In this document: piece by piece, positions 22,171-34,900 of the stretch
Layout of the letters: every line of letters begins with the position of its first letter
Position numbering within the stretch: position 1 is the first letter of the stretch
Assembly: GCF_000276665.1 (NCBI RefSeq)
Contig: NW_004955402.1
Coordinates: 6,536,869-6,600,868, forward strand
DNA length: 64,000 nucleotides
From: Chinchilla lanigera
Lineage: Eukaryota > Chordata > Mammalia > Rodentia > Chinchillidae
Direction: 5' to 3'
Notes under the pieces: generated by a model
The model's input: the letters and a program-made list of their open reading frames with translations, nothing else
Told to the model about the DNA's origin: nothing
Database searches by the model: none
Position numbers and translations under genes: made by a program

Positions 22171-23454
22171 TTTGAATAAAGAAAGTCATATGCCCAAACC
22201 TGATGTCATTGGGGCAGCTGTGGTGAGGGAGTATTTTAATTTAATATATAATGTGCATATGTATAACCAGCTATTTATTTTCATTATAGATGAGAATGGA
22301 AGGTGAGAAACCTAATCAGTTAAGAGAACATTTTAAAAAGGAAAAATATGGAAGATGTTTTATTATTATGAACAAAGGACCTGATTGTAAGAGAATTGTT
22401 GAATATATGTTGAAAAGAACTATTGGTTACTATTCTGAGGTTTCTAAGAAATGGATTCAAGTTATAGTGGAAGGTATCGGCCCTAGATAGTAGCAATTTC
22501 TCTCTCATTATTGAAAAAAAAAAAACTAGAAGAGTATATGTGAAAAGATTTGTAGGTTTGTTGAAAGGTCCTAAATGGGATTTTCATATGTATGAAGGCT
22601 TCCCCATGCTGTGAAGCAGAACACAAATCTACCAGGATCACAGGGACAATAAGGAATGTATCAAAGACTGAAGAAAATGAAATTTTTTTGAAACAACCTG
22701 TGGGACAAGTAGAGAGGGTGGAATACAAAAAAGATAGTCAAATTGTTAAATAATCCTGAGAGTCAATTTGATGTTTCTGATTGTAAATGTACAGTGTCAC
22801 TCTCTCATGATTTCTCCAGCTGCGCTTGTTCAAAAATAGGCAACAGAAGCAGGTGCTTTGCATTCACACACAGTTGGTGTTTTGCCAGATGAAAGTGAAG
22901 CAATGAGAGGGACAAAAGACCCTGAGTTCTTTAGCAAGAATATTAAGGAATGTATAACTCATGGGATCTAAACTGGAAAATAAAGATAAGACTGGGTGTA
23001 CTGGGATGGAACTAGATGGGGCCAGAGATTTTGTAAGTTACTGAACATAGATGCTCAGAGGAGAAGAGCAGGAGGTCGTGAGTGGTTTAGAGGTAGCAGT
23101 TTGGCATCCTGAGAGGTTTAGGCTGATGAGAACTTCTGCAATGTATGTATGGAAGTGGAGGCGGGTGCGCCTGGTGTCTCGGGGCAGGTGCTGAGGGGTT
23201 GGGTACCTTACCCCCTGGTGTGTGAAGACATTGTCACAGGAAAAGAGACCACCTTTAGGTGCCAGCATCTCTGGTAAAAAGCAGGGATATGGTCCTATGC
23301 AGGTGCTGCTGACAAGGACAGAGAGTGCCCCACCAAAATAATAGGGTGCTTAATCAGCAGACCTTCCCACCCTCCCCCACCGCCACCTCCCCAATACAGA
23401 AACTGGGGAAATCAGGACGGGAATAAATGGAGCACAGTGTAATTCTCAGGAAAA
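22171..23454. other. Unexplained unique sequence
   Basis: No repeat or gene recognised. The plus open frame 22290-22490 (66 codons, K/E-rich, with a YGRCFIIMNKG segment) is AT-rich and unsupported by splice sites or family resemblance. An A-run lies near 22514-22525. Confidence 0.4.
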
Positions 23455-24290
23455 GCATTTGACAAAACCACATCCATTCACTGCTGGTGGGAATACCGAA
23501 TGGTACAGCCATTTTCCAAGACAGTTTGACCAGGAAGACAATTTGGCAGTCTGATGCAAAAAATGATAGCATGTCCCAGCAGTCACATTACTCACTGTTT
23601 ATCTACTCAGTGGAAATCTTGTCTCTATATAGTAACCTGCACATGACTATGTATACCAGCCCTGTTCATTGTTGCCAAAACTTGGAATCAGTCAAGCTGT
23701 CCTTGAATGAATGAATGAATGAATGAATGAATGAATGAATGAATGAGCGAGCAAGCTGTGGTACATCAATGAGTGAAGTATCGTTCAGCTCAGAAAAGAA
23801 ATGATCACTCAAGCCACAAAAAAGCATGGAGGAACTGTGTATGCTTACTGCTAAGTAAAAGAAGGCAGCCTGAAAAGGCTGCATGCTGCAGAATCCTTAG
23901 TAGATGACTTACTGGAGAAGGCGAGAGCAGTTATAAAATTGGTGGTTGCCAGGAGTTCAGGGAGGGGAGGCAAAGAGAGATGAATAGCTGAAACACGGAA
24001 TATTTAGAGCAGAAGCTATTCGGTACTGTACTGATGGAAACAGAACAGTATACACTTGCCAGAGCTCCTACCTCACAGTCAACCCGAATGTCACCTGTGG
24101 GTCTGAGTTAATAATGATACACCAGATCATGACATCAGATGCAACAAATGTGCTCTGCATGCATGAGGTAATAATAGTGGAGAATTGATGATGGATGAGG
24201 GATGTTCTGGACACTCTGGACTTCCTATTCAGTTATGTTTTCATACCTAAAACTGCTTTAAAAATAAAACTTACCAGCTTTTAAAAATCA
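23455..24290 (+). mobile_element. Old LINE-1 (L1M-like) 3' end
   Basis: The ORF2-end order is visible: 'cattcactgctggtgggaat' near 23476, 'gttcattgttgccaaaactt' near 23666, then a 3'UTR including 'attggtggttgccaggagtt' near 23938 and an end 'aaaactgctttaaaaataaa' near 24249-24268. This is the layout of old L1M families, with many indels. A (GAAT)n microsatellite has expanded inside it. It is inactive and older than the L1 copies at 5.7 kb and 45 kb. Confidence 0.8.
23704..23747. repeat. (GAAT)n microsatellite
   Basis: About ten perfect tetranucleotide units ending in 'gagcgagc'. It lies in the L1M fragment where the consensus has a 'gtgaatgga' motif that can seed such an expansion. The minus frame over it gives an SFIH run, an artefact. 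Confidence 0.95.
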
Positions 24291-24746
24291 ATCTTGACCC
24301 AATCTTCCTACCCTTATGATTATTTATTCTGTTTGAGTGTTTCATGTTTGCCTCAATAATCAAATTCTCCAATGATTCATACAAAGGAAGTCTGAAGATG
24401 CATTGTTGTATTAAACTAGTGTATGCTTATTTGTGCTTAGCAAAATAATATGAATGTGTCCACTTACGTGTTTGCACATGGCATGACCACGTCATACGTA
24501 GGCATATAAAACACTGCTTAAAACTTCGACTTATGACCATAAGCAAAAGATAAGCAAGAAAAAAAGCAAAGAGAGGGCAAGATTTAAAATCAGTGATAGG
24601 AGGATGTGACATGTTTTGCGTTGTAAAGTCTTGGCATGTTTAACCTTTCTTGTTCCTCCTTCCCTGATGTAAGTGTTGACCTCATCCCAGTGAATTCCCA
24701 AACTGCATCCCCCTTCCCAAGCCTGTTCCTCTTCTGCTTTCTGCAG
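24291..24746. other. Unexplained unique sequence upstream of an exon-like segment
   Basis: No repeat recognised. The last part (24640-24746) becomes pyrimidine-rich and ends in a good splice acceptor. Minus-strand open frames of 100-105 codons (24531-24892) overlap it and look like chance. Confidence 0.4.
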
Positions 24747-24820
24747 GAGCAGGTGGGCACCTGCATCAGCAGTCGCTGCGCTGTGAAGAGGGGATGCTTT
24801 ACCTGTGCTGTGAGAACTGT
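24747..24820 (+). other. Exon-like segment with strong splice sites, Cys-rich in two frames
   Basis: The acceptor 'cctcttctgctttctgcag' ends at 24746. A canonical donor GTAAGT begins at 24821, bounding 74 bp. Two frames are open. Phase 0 gives EQVGTCISSRCAVKRG, then CFTCAVRT. The frame offset by two bases gives AGGHLHQQSLRCEEG, then MLYLCCENC, and ends on a codon boundary. The third frame has a stop. The segment is more GC-rich than its flanks. I recognise no family. It is the best-formed splice-bounded segment in the window and could be a coding exon, a noncoding-RNA exon or a cryptic pair. Confidence 0.3.
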
Positions 24821-25754
24821 GTAAGTGCTTGCTTTCCAAACACACCAAGCCATCACTTGAGTGTTAAAACTCTGCCAGTGCCCTTGGCACACAGAGCGTG
24901 CCCCAAATTAACTCTGACCCCCTTCCCTCTGGCTGGTAACGGAGCCCATCTGTTTTAGTGAAAGGGGAAAAAATATCCCCCTTCCTTGCCATGTAGAACC
25001 AGAAATAGTGATTGCAGAATGGGGGCATGGCTACTGTCCTTCCAAGAGCATTTGCTTGTAAGCTTATTTTGGTAAATCAACCAAATAACAGCACAGTACT
25101 GAGCCCAGCTGAAGCCTGGAGGCCCGGAGAGGAACTGCTAAAGAATGAGATTGCCTTGTTTGTGTATCAGTGTGATCCCACTTTCTTTTGAATATTTAGA
25201 AGTTGTGTAAGCCTATGCTTAAACACTAGTGTAGATAACTAGTAGCACAGTAAATGAAGCATAAAATAGTATTTTGTCCCACATAGCTTTTATTTGAAGG
25301 TATTTTGTTATCATACCTTTCAACTGATGAATACTTAGGTATGTTTTCATGTTGAAGCAGGATTTTTTAATAGTTAAGGTTGCTATTTAAATTTGTACAC
25401 TAAAGGTAACGTGCATATGGCATTTTTCAAAGTATTTTAGAGTAAGGTTGTCACTGTTCTCTTCATTAGATGTATAGATTATTAATAGCACAAAAGTATT
25501 TTGCAGGTTATGGAAAGGAAAACCGGTATAAAACACAATGATGTATAGAAAGAATAAAGAGAATACATTCAGTTTTACAGGAAAATAGATCTCAGCTTGC
25601 CTGATAATGAGCCTGGCCTTTGTATTTATATATTTCCTTAACTATTTAAAGGTCTAAAATGTCATTCTCATTTTACTGCACATTGTCTTATGAAAGGAAA
25701 GATACACTATATGAAGGATTGCATAAAAGTCCTAATAATTAAGGGTAATTTTCT

Positions 25755-25755
<1 letters not shown>
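24821..25755. other. Unexplained unique sequence
   Basis: AT-rich, with no repeat, RNA gene or exon recognised. Confidence 0.45.
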
Positions 25756-25798
<43 letters not shown>

Positions 25799-25803
25799 TG
25801 TGT
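25756..25803. repeat. (TG)n microsatellite
   Basis: About 22 TG units with a TTTG interruption at the 3' side. The open frame over it gives a CVCV run and is an artefact. Confidence 0.95.
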
Positions 25804-26179
25804 ACATGCTCATACTTTGTTCTGCTGGGGTTCTCTCACAAAATGAACCAGATAATTAATCATGTTCTCTAGGGTAGAAAATTGGCCTGTTTAGACCAAG
25901 GTCAAAATGCAATTCCCTGCTAAGGTTAATTAATTCCATTCTCCTGGCTAGATTAATAACTCACGTATCCATACAGTGGTCAACATTTATGAGATTACTG
26001 TTTGCAATTATATTAAAAGAGATACTTTGATATTCTCTCGCATATCTAAGAGACCAAAAACTGTATAAATCTTTTCTATACTCACTGCAAACTGTAAATC
26101 AATGCCAAGATTATCACAGATCGTCTTAGTTTCAAAGTGTACGTGTGCAGCCTTCGCCTCCACCACACCCTCTCCACCA
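25804..26179. other. Unexplained unique sequence
   Basis: No feature recognised between the TG repeat and the L2 fragment. Confidence 0.4.
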
Positions 26180-26290
26180 AGGGTTCCTCATGGGCAGGAG
26201 CCCTGTTCAGCTGAACACTATATCCATTATGTGCCTAGCATGGTCCTCGGATGAGATAGAGTGGGTATTTTTGTTAAATGAGTGGGGGAA
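26180..26290 (+). repeat. L2 3'-end fragment
   Basis: 'catgggcaggagccctgttc', then 'tatgtgcctagcatggtcct' and 'tttttgttaaatgagtg' follow the L2 3' end order (gggcagggac...tgcctggcac...aataaatgtttgttgaatga). Ancient and inactive. Confidence 0.65.
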
Positions 26291-27101
26291 ATGGTCACAC
26301 CGTAAGTAAACTCAGAGTTTTTTTGCTGAGTACCTTCCCCAAATAAAATTCACTGCCTCTCTACTCTGTATCTCTGCACACGCCCCGTCTCCGGCCCATC
26401 CAGTGGTCCATTTGCATCTTCCCCTGCCCCTTTATCTGCTCAGCTGTTACCTTTTGAGTTTCTCTGACATTTTTTCTCCTTTGGCCCTTTCCTCTCCTTC
26501 ATGCTGTCTGCTAGTCTTTGGGTTTCTTGAAAGCAGGGTCTTCACATAATGTCTCCAACCTTCACATCTTCCACAGCAACTTCCCAAGCTAGGACTCTCT
26601 GGCCTCTGTGGAAACTTCCTTGGCCGAGGTGTCAGCAGATTGGTGCCAAATCTTCCTAACTGGGTTCTGAATGAACTGCCGCTCTCAGAGATGTCCTCTT
26701 TCTTACCTTCTGTTTCCAGGACACGGATGCCACTCACTGATCTTCCTGTTTGTCTGGCTGTTGTCCTGTCTCGTCAGGCTTGTCCTGCCTAAGTGCTGGG
26801 AGCCCTGGACTTATTCTTGGCCATAGCTTTCTTTTTCTTTTCCAGAAAACTTTCCCCAGGAAGGAGTGGGTGTTCTCCATGGTCTTTTGTACCTGTTAAA
26901 CACCGTTGATCCTTAGATCCATGAATCTCTCACTTAATAGCTCCCATGAGCTTGAAGAGGAACCATTTCTACTGGACTTATCCGCTGCCATTTCTAGTAT
27001 AAAATGTCCAGGTTTTATCTCATCATTTCCCCATCACTTAATCTGTATACTTCCAGTGTTCCACATCCACAGATGACACCAACATCTGTCTGCCCAGGGG
27101 C

Positions 27102-27219
27102 CCAATTTAAGTTTCGATTTTTTTTTTTTTTTTTGTACCGGGAATCAAACTCAGAACCTTGCACTTGCCAGGAAGGCACTGTGCCACTGAGCTATCTCCC
27201 CAGCCCCCCAGTTTAAGTT
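27102..27219 (-). mobile_element. ID-type SINE, reverse orientation, near-perfect 12-bp duplication
   Basis: The body is about 27114-27207: a T-run (27118-27134), 'gtaccgggaatcaaactcag' and 'ccactgagctatctccccag', which is antisense ID with its B and A boxes. The flanks are ccaatttaagtt (27102-27113) and ccagtttaagtt (27208-27219), 11 of 12 identical. It inserted into the L2. The open frame through it is a chance frame. Confidence 0.92.
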
Positions 27220-27247
27220 GGGGAATAACCTGCCCCTCATTAACTTC

Positions 27248-27403
27248 CAAACTAGTGTATTTTAAACTCTTAGAATCTCTCTAATGTGCCTCTTCTCTCC
27301 ACTCTCCCATTATTGAATATTAATTCAAACTAGTGTATTTTAAACTCTTAGAATCTCTCTAATGTGCCTCTTCTCTCCACTCTCCCATTATTGAATATTA
27401 ATT
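27248..27403. repeat. Perfect 78-bp tandem duplication
   Basis: 27248-27325 and 27326-27403 are identical base for base (unit starts 'caaactagtgtattttaaac'). The host L2 sequence is very diverged, so the duplication must be recent compared with its host, or else an assembly artefact. Confidence 0.95.
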
Positions 27404-27700
27404 CCTGCCTGGAATAATTTCTTACCTGGATTACTTCAATGTTCCTCTCCAGTCACTTCTCATGTAATCTCTTGGATTATTTTGGGGAGTGATTGTAGGG
27501 TCACATCACCTCACCTCTAGGCCCTTTGGTCATCCGCCTTTGCCCTGAATGAAAGATGAGATCCCTGAGGTCAACACTCACGTTTTATCCCCCGTGTGCT
27601 CTGTAATATGCTTTCAGGAAGGGAGCAGTCTGCATCTAAGTAATAATTTACACACTCAAAGCTCTAGCATAGCGTTTTGTTCTTAATGCCCAAATCATGT

Positions 27701-28500
27701 TTGTCCAACACATAAGCAAACAGATGGAAATGATAAATGAACATTATGACCATACTTTAATACATGGGAGAGAAAGCACCTCGTGACACAATGTTAGTAT
27801 AATCTAGTTAACACTTTATAATCTATAAATTTCTTATAACCTGATTTCTCTTACAAAAGCTATGACAGTTGGTCTGCTTAATATTGCTAATTTATTGGGC
27901 CCTCCTGAAAAACTTTTAAGATAACTAAAATGGGTAAATTATATTAAATATTATTTTATTTATGGGATATTTTATACCTATCAAAATGATAATTCATATT
28001 TCATAGACATTCATATACAATTAGCCAGAATATTTGTATTGTGAATGATATTAAAAGTCTGTAACCCCATTGAGCTACTCCATTTTCATAAAGATCAGCT
28101 ATTATCCCTACTTTTAAGAACTACATCACCTTATTGACCCCTCTGAGATTTCCAGACTAATAGCGGCTCTGTCAGATTGGGAGTTATTGATAGAGATGAT
28201 GTGTTTTTAAGGACTAAATGGCCCTGGTGGTATTTATGGTCCAACAAGTCTCATGGCAAATCCATCCTGCTCAGTGACATTTGGAGTGCAGTGTCCCTTG
28301 CCCCTCCTGTCAGCACCATGCCTTAGGAGTCACCAGCCTGCCGTCCCCTCTGTCACAGAATTCAGTGATGTATGGTTCAGCCTGTGTAGATGCTAACACA
28401 GTGGGGAAAATGTGTTCCTCTGGGAAATGTCTGCTTTTGCAAAAAGGACCACAGGAAGCAAGCAGTATAAACAAAGCATGGTGGATTAGAACATTTTTTT
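27701..28500. other. Unexplained AT-rich unique sequence
   Basis: No repeat or exon recognised. Open frames near 28281-28607 (both strands) have no domain or splice support. Confidence 0.4.
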
Positions 28501-30113
28501 TAAATGTGTGCAAATCACACGCTGTATATTTTATACTGTTAAAAAAAAAGGTCCTCAGGGTTGTGGAAAAATATGAATGCAGATGCGTGAATTCTCTCCT
28601 TAATTAGATGGATGGATTGACAAAGTATCATCCGAAATGAGCATACAGAGTGCAGCTAAAACTCTAATTCAGAAAAGCCCTGCTTAGTGCAGTGATTTCG
28701 GGTGACATCACAGGGTGAGAGTCCTGCACGCCCTTGTGGTGAGTTCAGTCACTCACATAGCGAGGCCCCCCTTTATCCTTTTCTTGAGAGGCTAAAAGGA
28801 GATCTTGATCATTCTTCTTGTGCAAAGAGTAGTGAGCCACTGCTAATATTTCTGGGTATGATGCAGGGCATTAGGTTCTGCTGGGACTGTTTAGGATATT
28901 ACACAGAGCAAGGTCAGAGATCAGAGATCTCTCTGGGCTCTAAAGAGATATGAACCTTTATGGGGGATATGCTGTCATTTGGAAAGAACAATCTAATGCC
29001 TCCCAGATTTCAACTGCAGACCCCATGAAAAAGGACAATAGATCTGTCTCCTGTGATGACCCTTTCTAATGTTTGCTGATGAAGAGTGAACGCATATCTA
29101 TCTAGCCCAAATGAAAACTATAACACATCTGCTCCATCTTTTTTTTTTTTTTGTACATAGGAGCTAGGGAGAACAGATGTTTGTCATTCTCTACAGAATG
29201 CTCATGATTAATGCTGCTGGGAGCTCTTCCGGCAGCACAAGGCCTTACCACCTGCAGACGGCTGGCGTGTTGTGATCTCAGTCACTACGCCAAGTGGCTG
29301 CTCTGTGCAGCGTGCTTCCATCATACTCAGAAGCTTCAGGATTCACGTTGAGAAGGACATCTCTACCTTAGCTTCAAAGAGGTATTATTAAACATAGATC
29401 AAGCTACACTATCACCTTGGAATTACACTCTTCCAACTTCTAGTTCATTCTTGTGCTTCTTCACAGCCAATGCTATCAGCCCCGGCCTCAAGGTCAACAG
29501 CCCGGAATTGAGGTCCTATCTATCTCTGCCCATGATGACCTGTAGGTGCCACCGAGTCCTCTGGGCTCTGCTTCCTTATGTGTTAGTGGAAGAATTGAAC
29601 AGGGCCAGAGGTCCTCTCTGCCCATCAGGATTGCATAAGCAGCTCTTCATGGAGTCTTAGGACCCACCCAGATGTAGCAGATTATCTGGGATTGGAATCA
29701 AGAATCTTACCAATTTCGGTGATAAAGCACCTGTTCTGCATCTGGAAGTGACGAGGGCCGACAATCTTGTGCACGGAAGCCCTGTAATTCCCTGTCTGCT
29801 CCGTGAGCCTGATGTCCCCTGTCCTCTGCAATCCCGTGGCTCATTTTCCTGAGTGGCATTGTGTGCGGAGTGAACACTGAATCAGCCAGCACAGTAAAAA
29901 CACTGTTTAAAAGTCCGTTGCACTTGAATTTTTTTTCCTTTTCTGAGACCAGCACATCTGGGCTGTTGATGGTATCTCTTGAGTCCACTTTTCTAATCAG
30001 TTGTATCCCAAGTCCCCAAAAATTCAAATCACTCTGTCAATTGACTACATTTCCACCTTCATCTCCTATCACATTTTACTTTGAACTTGGTGCTTCTGAT
30101 TAGTATTATGTCC
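28501..30113. other. Unexplained unique sequence
   Basis: No recognised gene or clear repeat. A T-run lies at 29139-29152, followed by 'gtacataggagctaggg', faintly like the start of an antisense ID but without its body. Overlapping chance frames lie at 29707-30103. Confidence 0.4.
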
Positions 30114-30180
30114 TCATCCATTCATCCATCCGCCCACTCATCCATGCATCTGTTCATTCATTCATCCATTCATCTGCCTA
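30114..30180. repeat. (CATC/CATT)n imperfect microsatellite
   Basis: Imperfect tetranucleotide units such as catc, catt and attc over about 65 bp. Low complexity only. Confidence 0.85.
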
Positions 30181-31809
30181 AATCAATGCGCGCACGTCGC
30201 TGAGCCCTCTGGGACGTAGACAGTCTCCCAACCTCTTGTAATTATCGTACACCTGGCAAGGATGAGAAAGGAAACTGAATGGAAAACCTGGCTGATATGG
30301 TGCCAACCCTCAGGGCACACATTCGTCAACAAAAGACACACAGACAATGAACTGGCTTTTAAAAAGTGATGCATGAGAGGGGACACGGGCAGTGGAACCC
30401 ACGGAAGAAGAAATTCACCCATTCTAGCTGGTTAAAGAAAGGTTTCCTAGGAAGTGAATTTAAGCCCGAATGGAATTGCAGACAATGAATGAAGCTGAGC
30501 CAGAACCTGTTTGTGTGCCACTAAGAGTCTGAAGACTCGGGGAGAAGTGTTAACAGGAGGAGCTGAGGGCAGACTGCAGTGAACTACGGAGTGCAAGGAA
30601 GTCCAGGAATATGGATTTGGAGTATTTCCTGTCCGTCTTCAGCCCGCACGTACGGAGCTCAGCAGGGCCAACTACACCTTACCCACCCGCTGTACCTACT
30701 GTGCCTGCAGCCGCCTTCCCCCAGTACTAACAGCAGGCCTTTGAAGGCAAAGGCCATTCATTCTTGAATGTTCAGCAAGGCACCCAGGACGCCCACAGCT
30801 TCTCCCTGTGCCAAGCACCTTCTCACCTTCATTACCGTGCCGTTCCCCTGACTGCTGACCTTGACCCCGAACTTGTTCTCCCAAGCACTCCCCTTCATCT
30901 GTACCCAAAGCAAGCCCCCCTAAAAAGCCAAGGCGAATGTGTTTTATCTTGCTTAAACTCTTCACGGGTTAGAGGACACAGATTTTCATGGCGAAATGGC
31001 CTTTCTGCTTCTGGAGATCGCTGCTTTCAATCATCGGTAGAGTAGATTTTCCACAGCAAGGGAAAGAATACCTTTCCTCAGACTGGGAAATTGTCGTCTC
31101 ACAGGGAAGCTGTGCACAGCCCCGCAGGGGACTCCAGCTTGACCTCTCTGTGGCAATCCTGGCTTAAAGCTTTATTCGAAAGCTACTTTCCAAAGGGTGA
31201 CGGCAGTCACTCCAAGTGTCCAATGCTAATTTGGTAATGTCCAGAAGAAAAAGTGGGGCTTTTGCTCCTCTCGTCACTTTCTTAATAACAAGTTGCTTTT
31301 TCCCAAAACTCCCCAGGGGACCAATGCTCACATCCGTTCTTCCAGGTGAGGAAAGCCAAGAGTTACCACAGTCGACATGGCTCAGCCCCATTCCTACTGG
31401 TCTTCTGCTGGGGTCGCTTCTCTTGGGCCAGGAAGAGGCTGAGAAGGAGAACCCCCACTGGGGCTGGGGTTCTGTGGGCGGCCCCAGGAGGACTCACTGC
31501 TGAGCAGGCAGGAGTGATGAGCACTGCACTGCAGACTTTCCTGATCCTGCCCACCCCACTCCTCTCCTGGGAATGAAGTCCTCGTAGCCCAGGTGTCCCA
31601 GGTGCTCCTATTCCCTATTCCCTATTCGCCCTATTCCCTGCCCGCTTTCACTAGGCCAACACCAAGCCCTTCACCGGCCAGGCTCTACACAGGAGTCACG
31701 CCTTGCAGAAACTTCCCCCAGCCCTGGGAGTGACGCCATAGCAACCTCAATTTACCCCATCAGCACATCTCACAGTACGCGGCACTTCCAGGTTTTCTTT
31801 GCATTTCTG
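30181..31809. other. Unexplained, relatively GC-rich unique sequence
   Basis: More GC-rich than most of the window, but without a CpG-island look. Many overlapping open frames appear on both strands (for example 30764-31045 and 31216-31503), as expected from base composition, and no domain is recognisable. A short 'ccctattccctatt' direct repeat lies near 31611-31637. Confidence 0.4.
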
Positions 31810-31920
31810 ATACACTGCACCGTTCAAGACGATAGGAACTGCATCTTTCTTCGGGATTATTACATTCACTCAGCACAGCACAGAGCCTATATACATCCAG
31901 TAACATTTTCTATAATGAAT
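31810..31920 (+). repeat. Possible L2/MIR3 3' fragment
   Basis: 'gataggaactgcatctttct' and 'agcacagagcctatatacat' are in the order of an L2-type 3' end, much diverged. Confidence 0.4.
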
Positions 31921-34900
31921 TAGTGTTTATAAACTATATGTAGATTTGAAATACATATTGACTAATATATCCTGATTACACCTTGTCTCCTCTCCTAAAA
32001 AGTGATTTGCTTGATACAATAGGATCATCCTAGATATACTTCAAGATGAGGGGTGCAGTCTTTTATAATCTTATTAAATTAAAGTGGAAGCTACCTTCAG
32101 TATTCTGTGGCCATATCAGTTTCAATTACTCAGACTGAAAGACTTGTTCAAAAGAGTGCTTTGAAACACTCATCAAGGCAGAGGCGCTGACCACATATTC
32201 AGGACTGAGAGGCAGTCTCTGATGGACACGTCTGCATCTCACCCCGGCCCCCTGGGTGGAAATGGCGTTTCTCCTCATAACCCTCTTTCAGTGTGTTTTA
32301 TGGCTCCAGGTCTTTCTTCCTGGCAGCTCCCAGGCTGCCTTGCGCTTCCTCACGGCCATACCCCAGTCCTGGGCCTCCAGAAGCACAGCTGAAGGAGCTT
32401 CAGGTCTCCGGCCCACTGTGGCTGGCAAACCTGGGTTCAGCGGGATGCTCAGCAGAGCCGCACCCTCAGCTTCAGTGGGTGAGTGGCCTCCAAGCCTGCT
32501 TTCTCTGCCCTTTGATGGAGAAGCAGCCTTTCCCCCTCGCTTGGCAGCAGCCACTGTTCTTCGCTTCCCAGGGCTTGTCGGCTACATGCTGAGGAAGCCT
32601 CTGCAGCTAAGGGGGAGCTCTGTCCTCTTCTCTGCAGGCAGGAAGTGAGTTCTCTGCCTGTTTTCACTGCCCTCTGGCCTCTGCCTGAATGAAGAGCTGT
32701 AGAATCAGCTCCTTCCCACAGCACCCATTAGCTTCATCTCTGACCCACATCCTACTCATGGTCTCAGTGAGAACGGGGGCATCTTAATTATAATGGCTCT
32801 AAAGATGGTAGAAATACAACTATATTCCATGACTCAAGAACCATTTAGCTGTCTTTTCCTGTTATAACACCTCGGGCTGCAGTCAGAATCTCCCCACTCA
32901 CTGTTCCATTCATCCTAAGTCCAAGAACATGGTGGTGGCATAATGGAAATAGACCAAAATGAGCACCCAACTCCACAGACAGCTCAGACTCCGCAGTAAA
33001 TGAGTCAAGTCACTGGGCTTTGCAAGGATTCCAAAGTACTTTAATGTAAAAGGAAAACAGATTGTAACTCCATATGCTATTTTCCATTATTTCATGCAAA
33101 TTTGTGGTATTTCAGGTATATTGTGTATTTGCTTTTATGAGCTGGCCTGGAAACCTAATTACAATTTGTAATATATTTTCCTGTGGAAATTATGTTCCAT
33201 GTTCCAAGTACGCAATTTACAAGTGAACTTCCAAAACACAGCCTGCTCCTAAGGTGGGGACAACCTGTACAGGAAATCGTAATGGCAGAGATTTCATATT
33301 TTATTTCCTCTCTGATTGTTGTATTAAGATTAAATTGAGCAATGGTTTTTTCTTTTTAAATTTAATTGTGAGACATTTTCTCTATGAGGCTGAACCTCCA
33401 CTAAATGTGAAAAAACATTTTACATATGAGGGTCCTCAGGGTCTGGGAGCATTGTCAGTATCTGAATTGACACAGATATTTGGTGTCCTCAGAAAAAGTG
33501 GCATGTTCATTTCTTCAAAATGCATGCACAGTTTAAGATAGATAACTCATAATTTGAGGCTCACTGATGATTTTAAAAACTGGGAAGAAGAAGCAAGTTT
33601 TATTTAAAAGACAAAGCTCGAATTCAAGACAAGATAAATGTGTCTCTAAACAGAAACACAAATATGGAGTTTGACACAGAAAAACAGACAGTGGTGGGAG
33701 ACAGTACTTTCTTGGTTTCAAGGACTGAAAGTATTCCGTGTGGAAGAGAGGGAGGTCCAGAGTGCACTTCTGTGCTTGCCCTTTTGCCAGATTGGAGGAA
33801 CTATTCCCAAGCACCGGAAGTCACAGTTTAGGTGGGGTCTTGGGAATAGGGAGCTGGACTGAACACACTGCAGGTGGATTTAGTGACAGTTCCAAATGAA
33901 GAAACCCCTAAAGCCCTAAAGGCTGAAGCTGCAGGACTTCTCCTCCATGATCTGTGTTCTTGCCTTCTCTTCTGTAATGCTGGGAAGCCAGTCCTTCCAA
34001 GTGCCAGTAACCCTCTGCGCTCCCATCCCCTCTGCTCCTGCCTCCTATGAGAACGCCTCACAGGCCACCCTCATCTGGGTGGGCAGCCTCTGGTCTTTAC
34101 TGTCTCTTCTGCATGAATATTTAAGCATATGCGGTAGACTCTCCTCCGAAGGAAATTCTTCCTCTACCCTGTGTCTTCTTCTATCATTAATCACTTGTGC
34201 TGCCTTCTGTGACCTTCTTTTGTACAGCAGGGTCTGAGTAAGGATGAGTCCCTGTGAAATAAGCAGAAAATGAATGGAGATGAGCAAAGGTAACAGTCTC
34301 TTCGGAATCAGAGGGCATCTGTATTCTTTGTCAAGTGGGAGATTTAGCCACTCGTGAAGAATAATGAGTATGGGAAAGAGAGAGAGGAGATGTGAAGAAG
34401 GAGGAAGCAGAATACAAATGCCTTCTGTGCTGCAGCAATAATTTCCCTCAGGGAGTAGGCAGCCCCTGGAGTGCTGATGGAGGCCTCTGCCGCCAGTGTA
34501 CTAAAGGCTGGAAGCACGGTCCTGCCCTCCATGCTGGAGGGAGTCCCTCGTTCTCTGCGGGCCTCAGGGACCCTCAACAACCCATTCCTGGTGCTCTCCG
34601 CTGGCTGAATTCCTTTGTGCTGCTTTTTTAAAAGGTAATGTGATGAACTGGGAAAACCTTAAACTCAAACCGCTGTGAGCCTTTACCAGCCTTCGTGTTT
34701 AACCTAGTTTTAAAACATCAGGAATCATGTAAAAGCTTAAAACGTTTGTTTTGGGCAGTTGAGAAAGGAAGCCAATTTTAAAAGAAAAAAATCTCTAGAA
34801 ATTACTTTGACACCTATTGACCCAAGCGTCCTCTTTAAGACTCAGGCATCTTAGACTAAACAGGTCAAAAATAAACTAATCTCTTACCCAGAACACCGTA

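Larger units (their letters stand above)
26560..27700 (+). repeat. Ancient LINE L2, long degenerate copy
   Basis: About 1.1 kb follows the L2 consensus order by eye: 'cctaagtgctgggagccctg' near 26788, 'tagtataaaatgtccagg' near 26995, 'gatgacaccaacatctgtct' near 27073 and 'cctggattacttcaatgttc' near 27425. The reverse transcriptase frame is destroyed. An ID SINE (27114-27207) and a 78-bp tandem duplication (27248-27403) lie inside it. Edges are estimates. Confidence 0.65.

Noticed and set aside
22290..22490. 66-codon Lys/Glu-rich frame that looks somewhat protein-like
   Set aside because: AT-rich DNA, no splice sites or family, and an overlapping minus frame is also open.
32256..32648. 130-codon frame with a hydrophobic start resembling a signal peptide
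   Set aside because: Composition after residue 30 is Ala/Ser/Pro-rich, frames on both strands are equally open in this GC-richer patch, and no promoter, splice site or family is evident.
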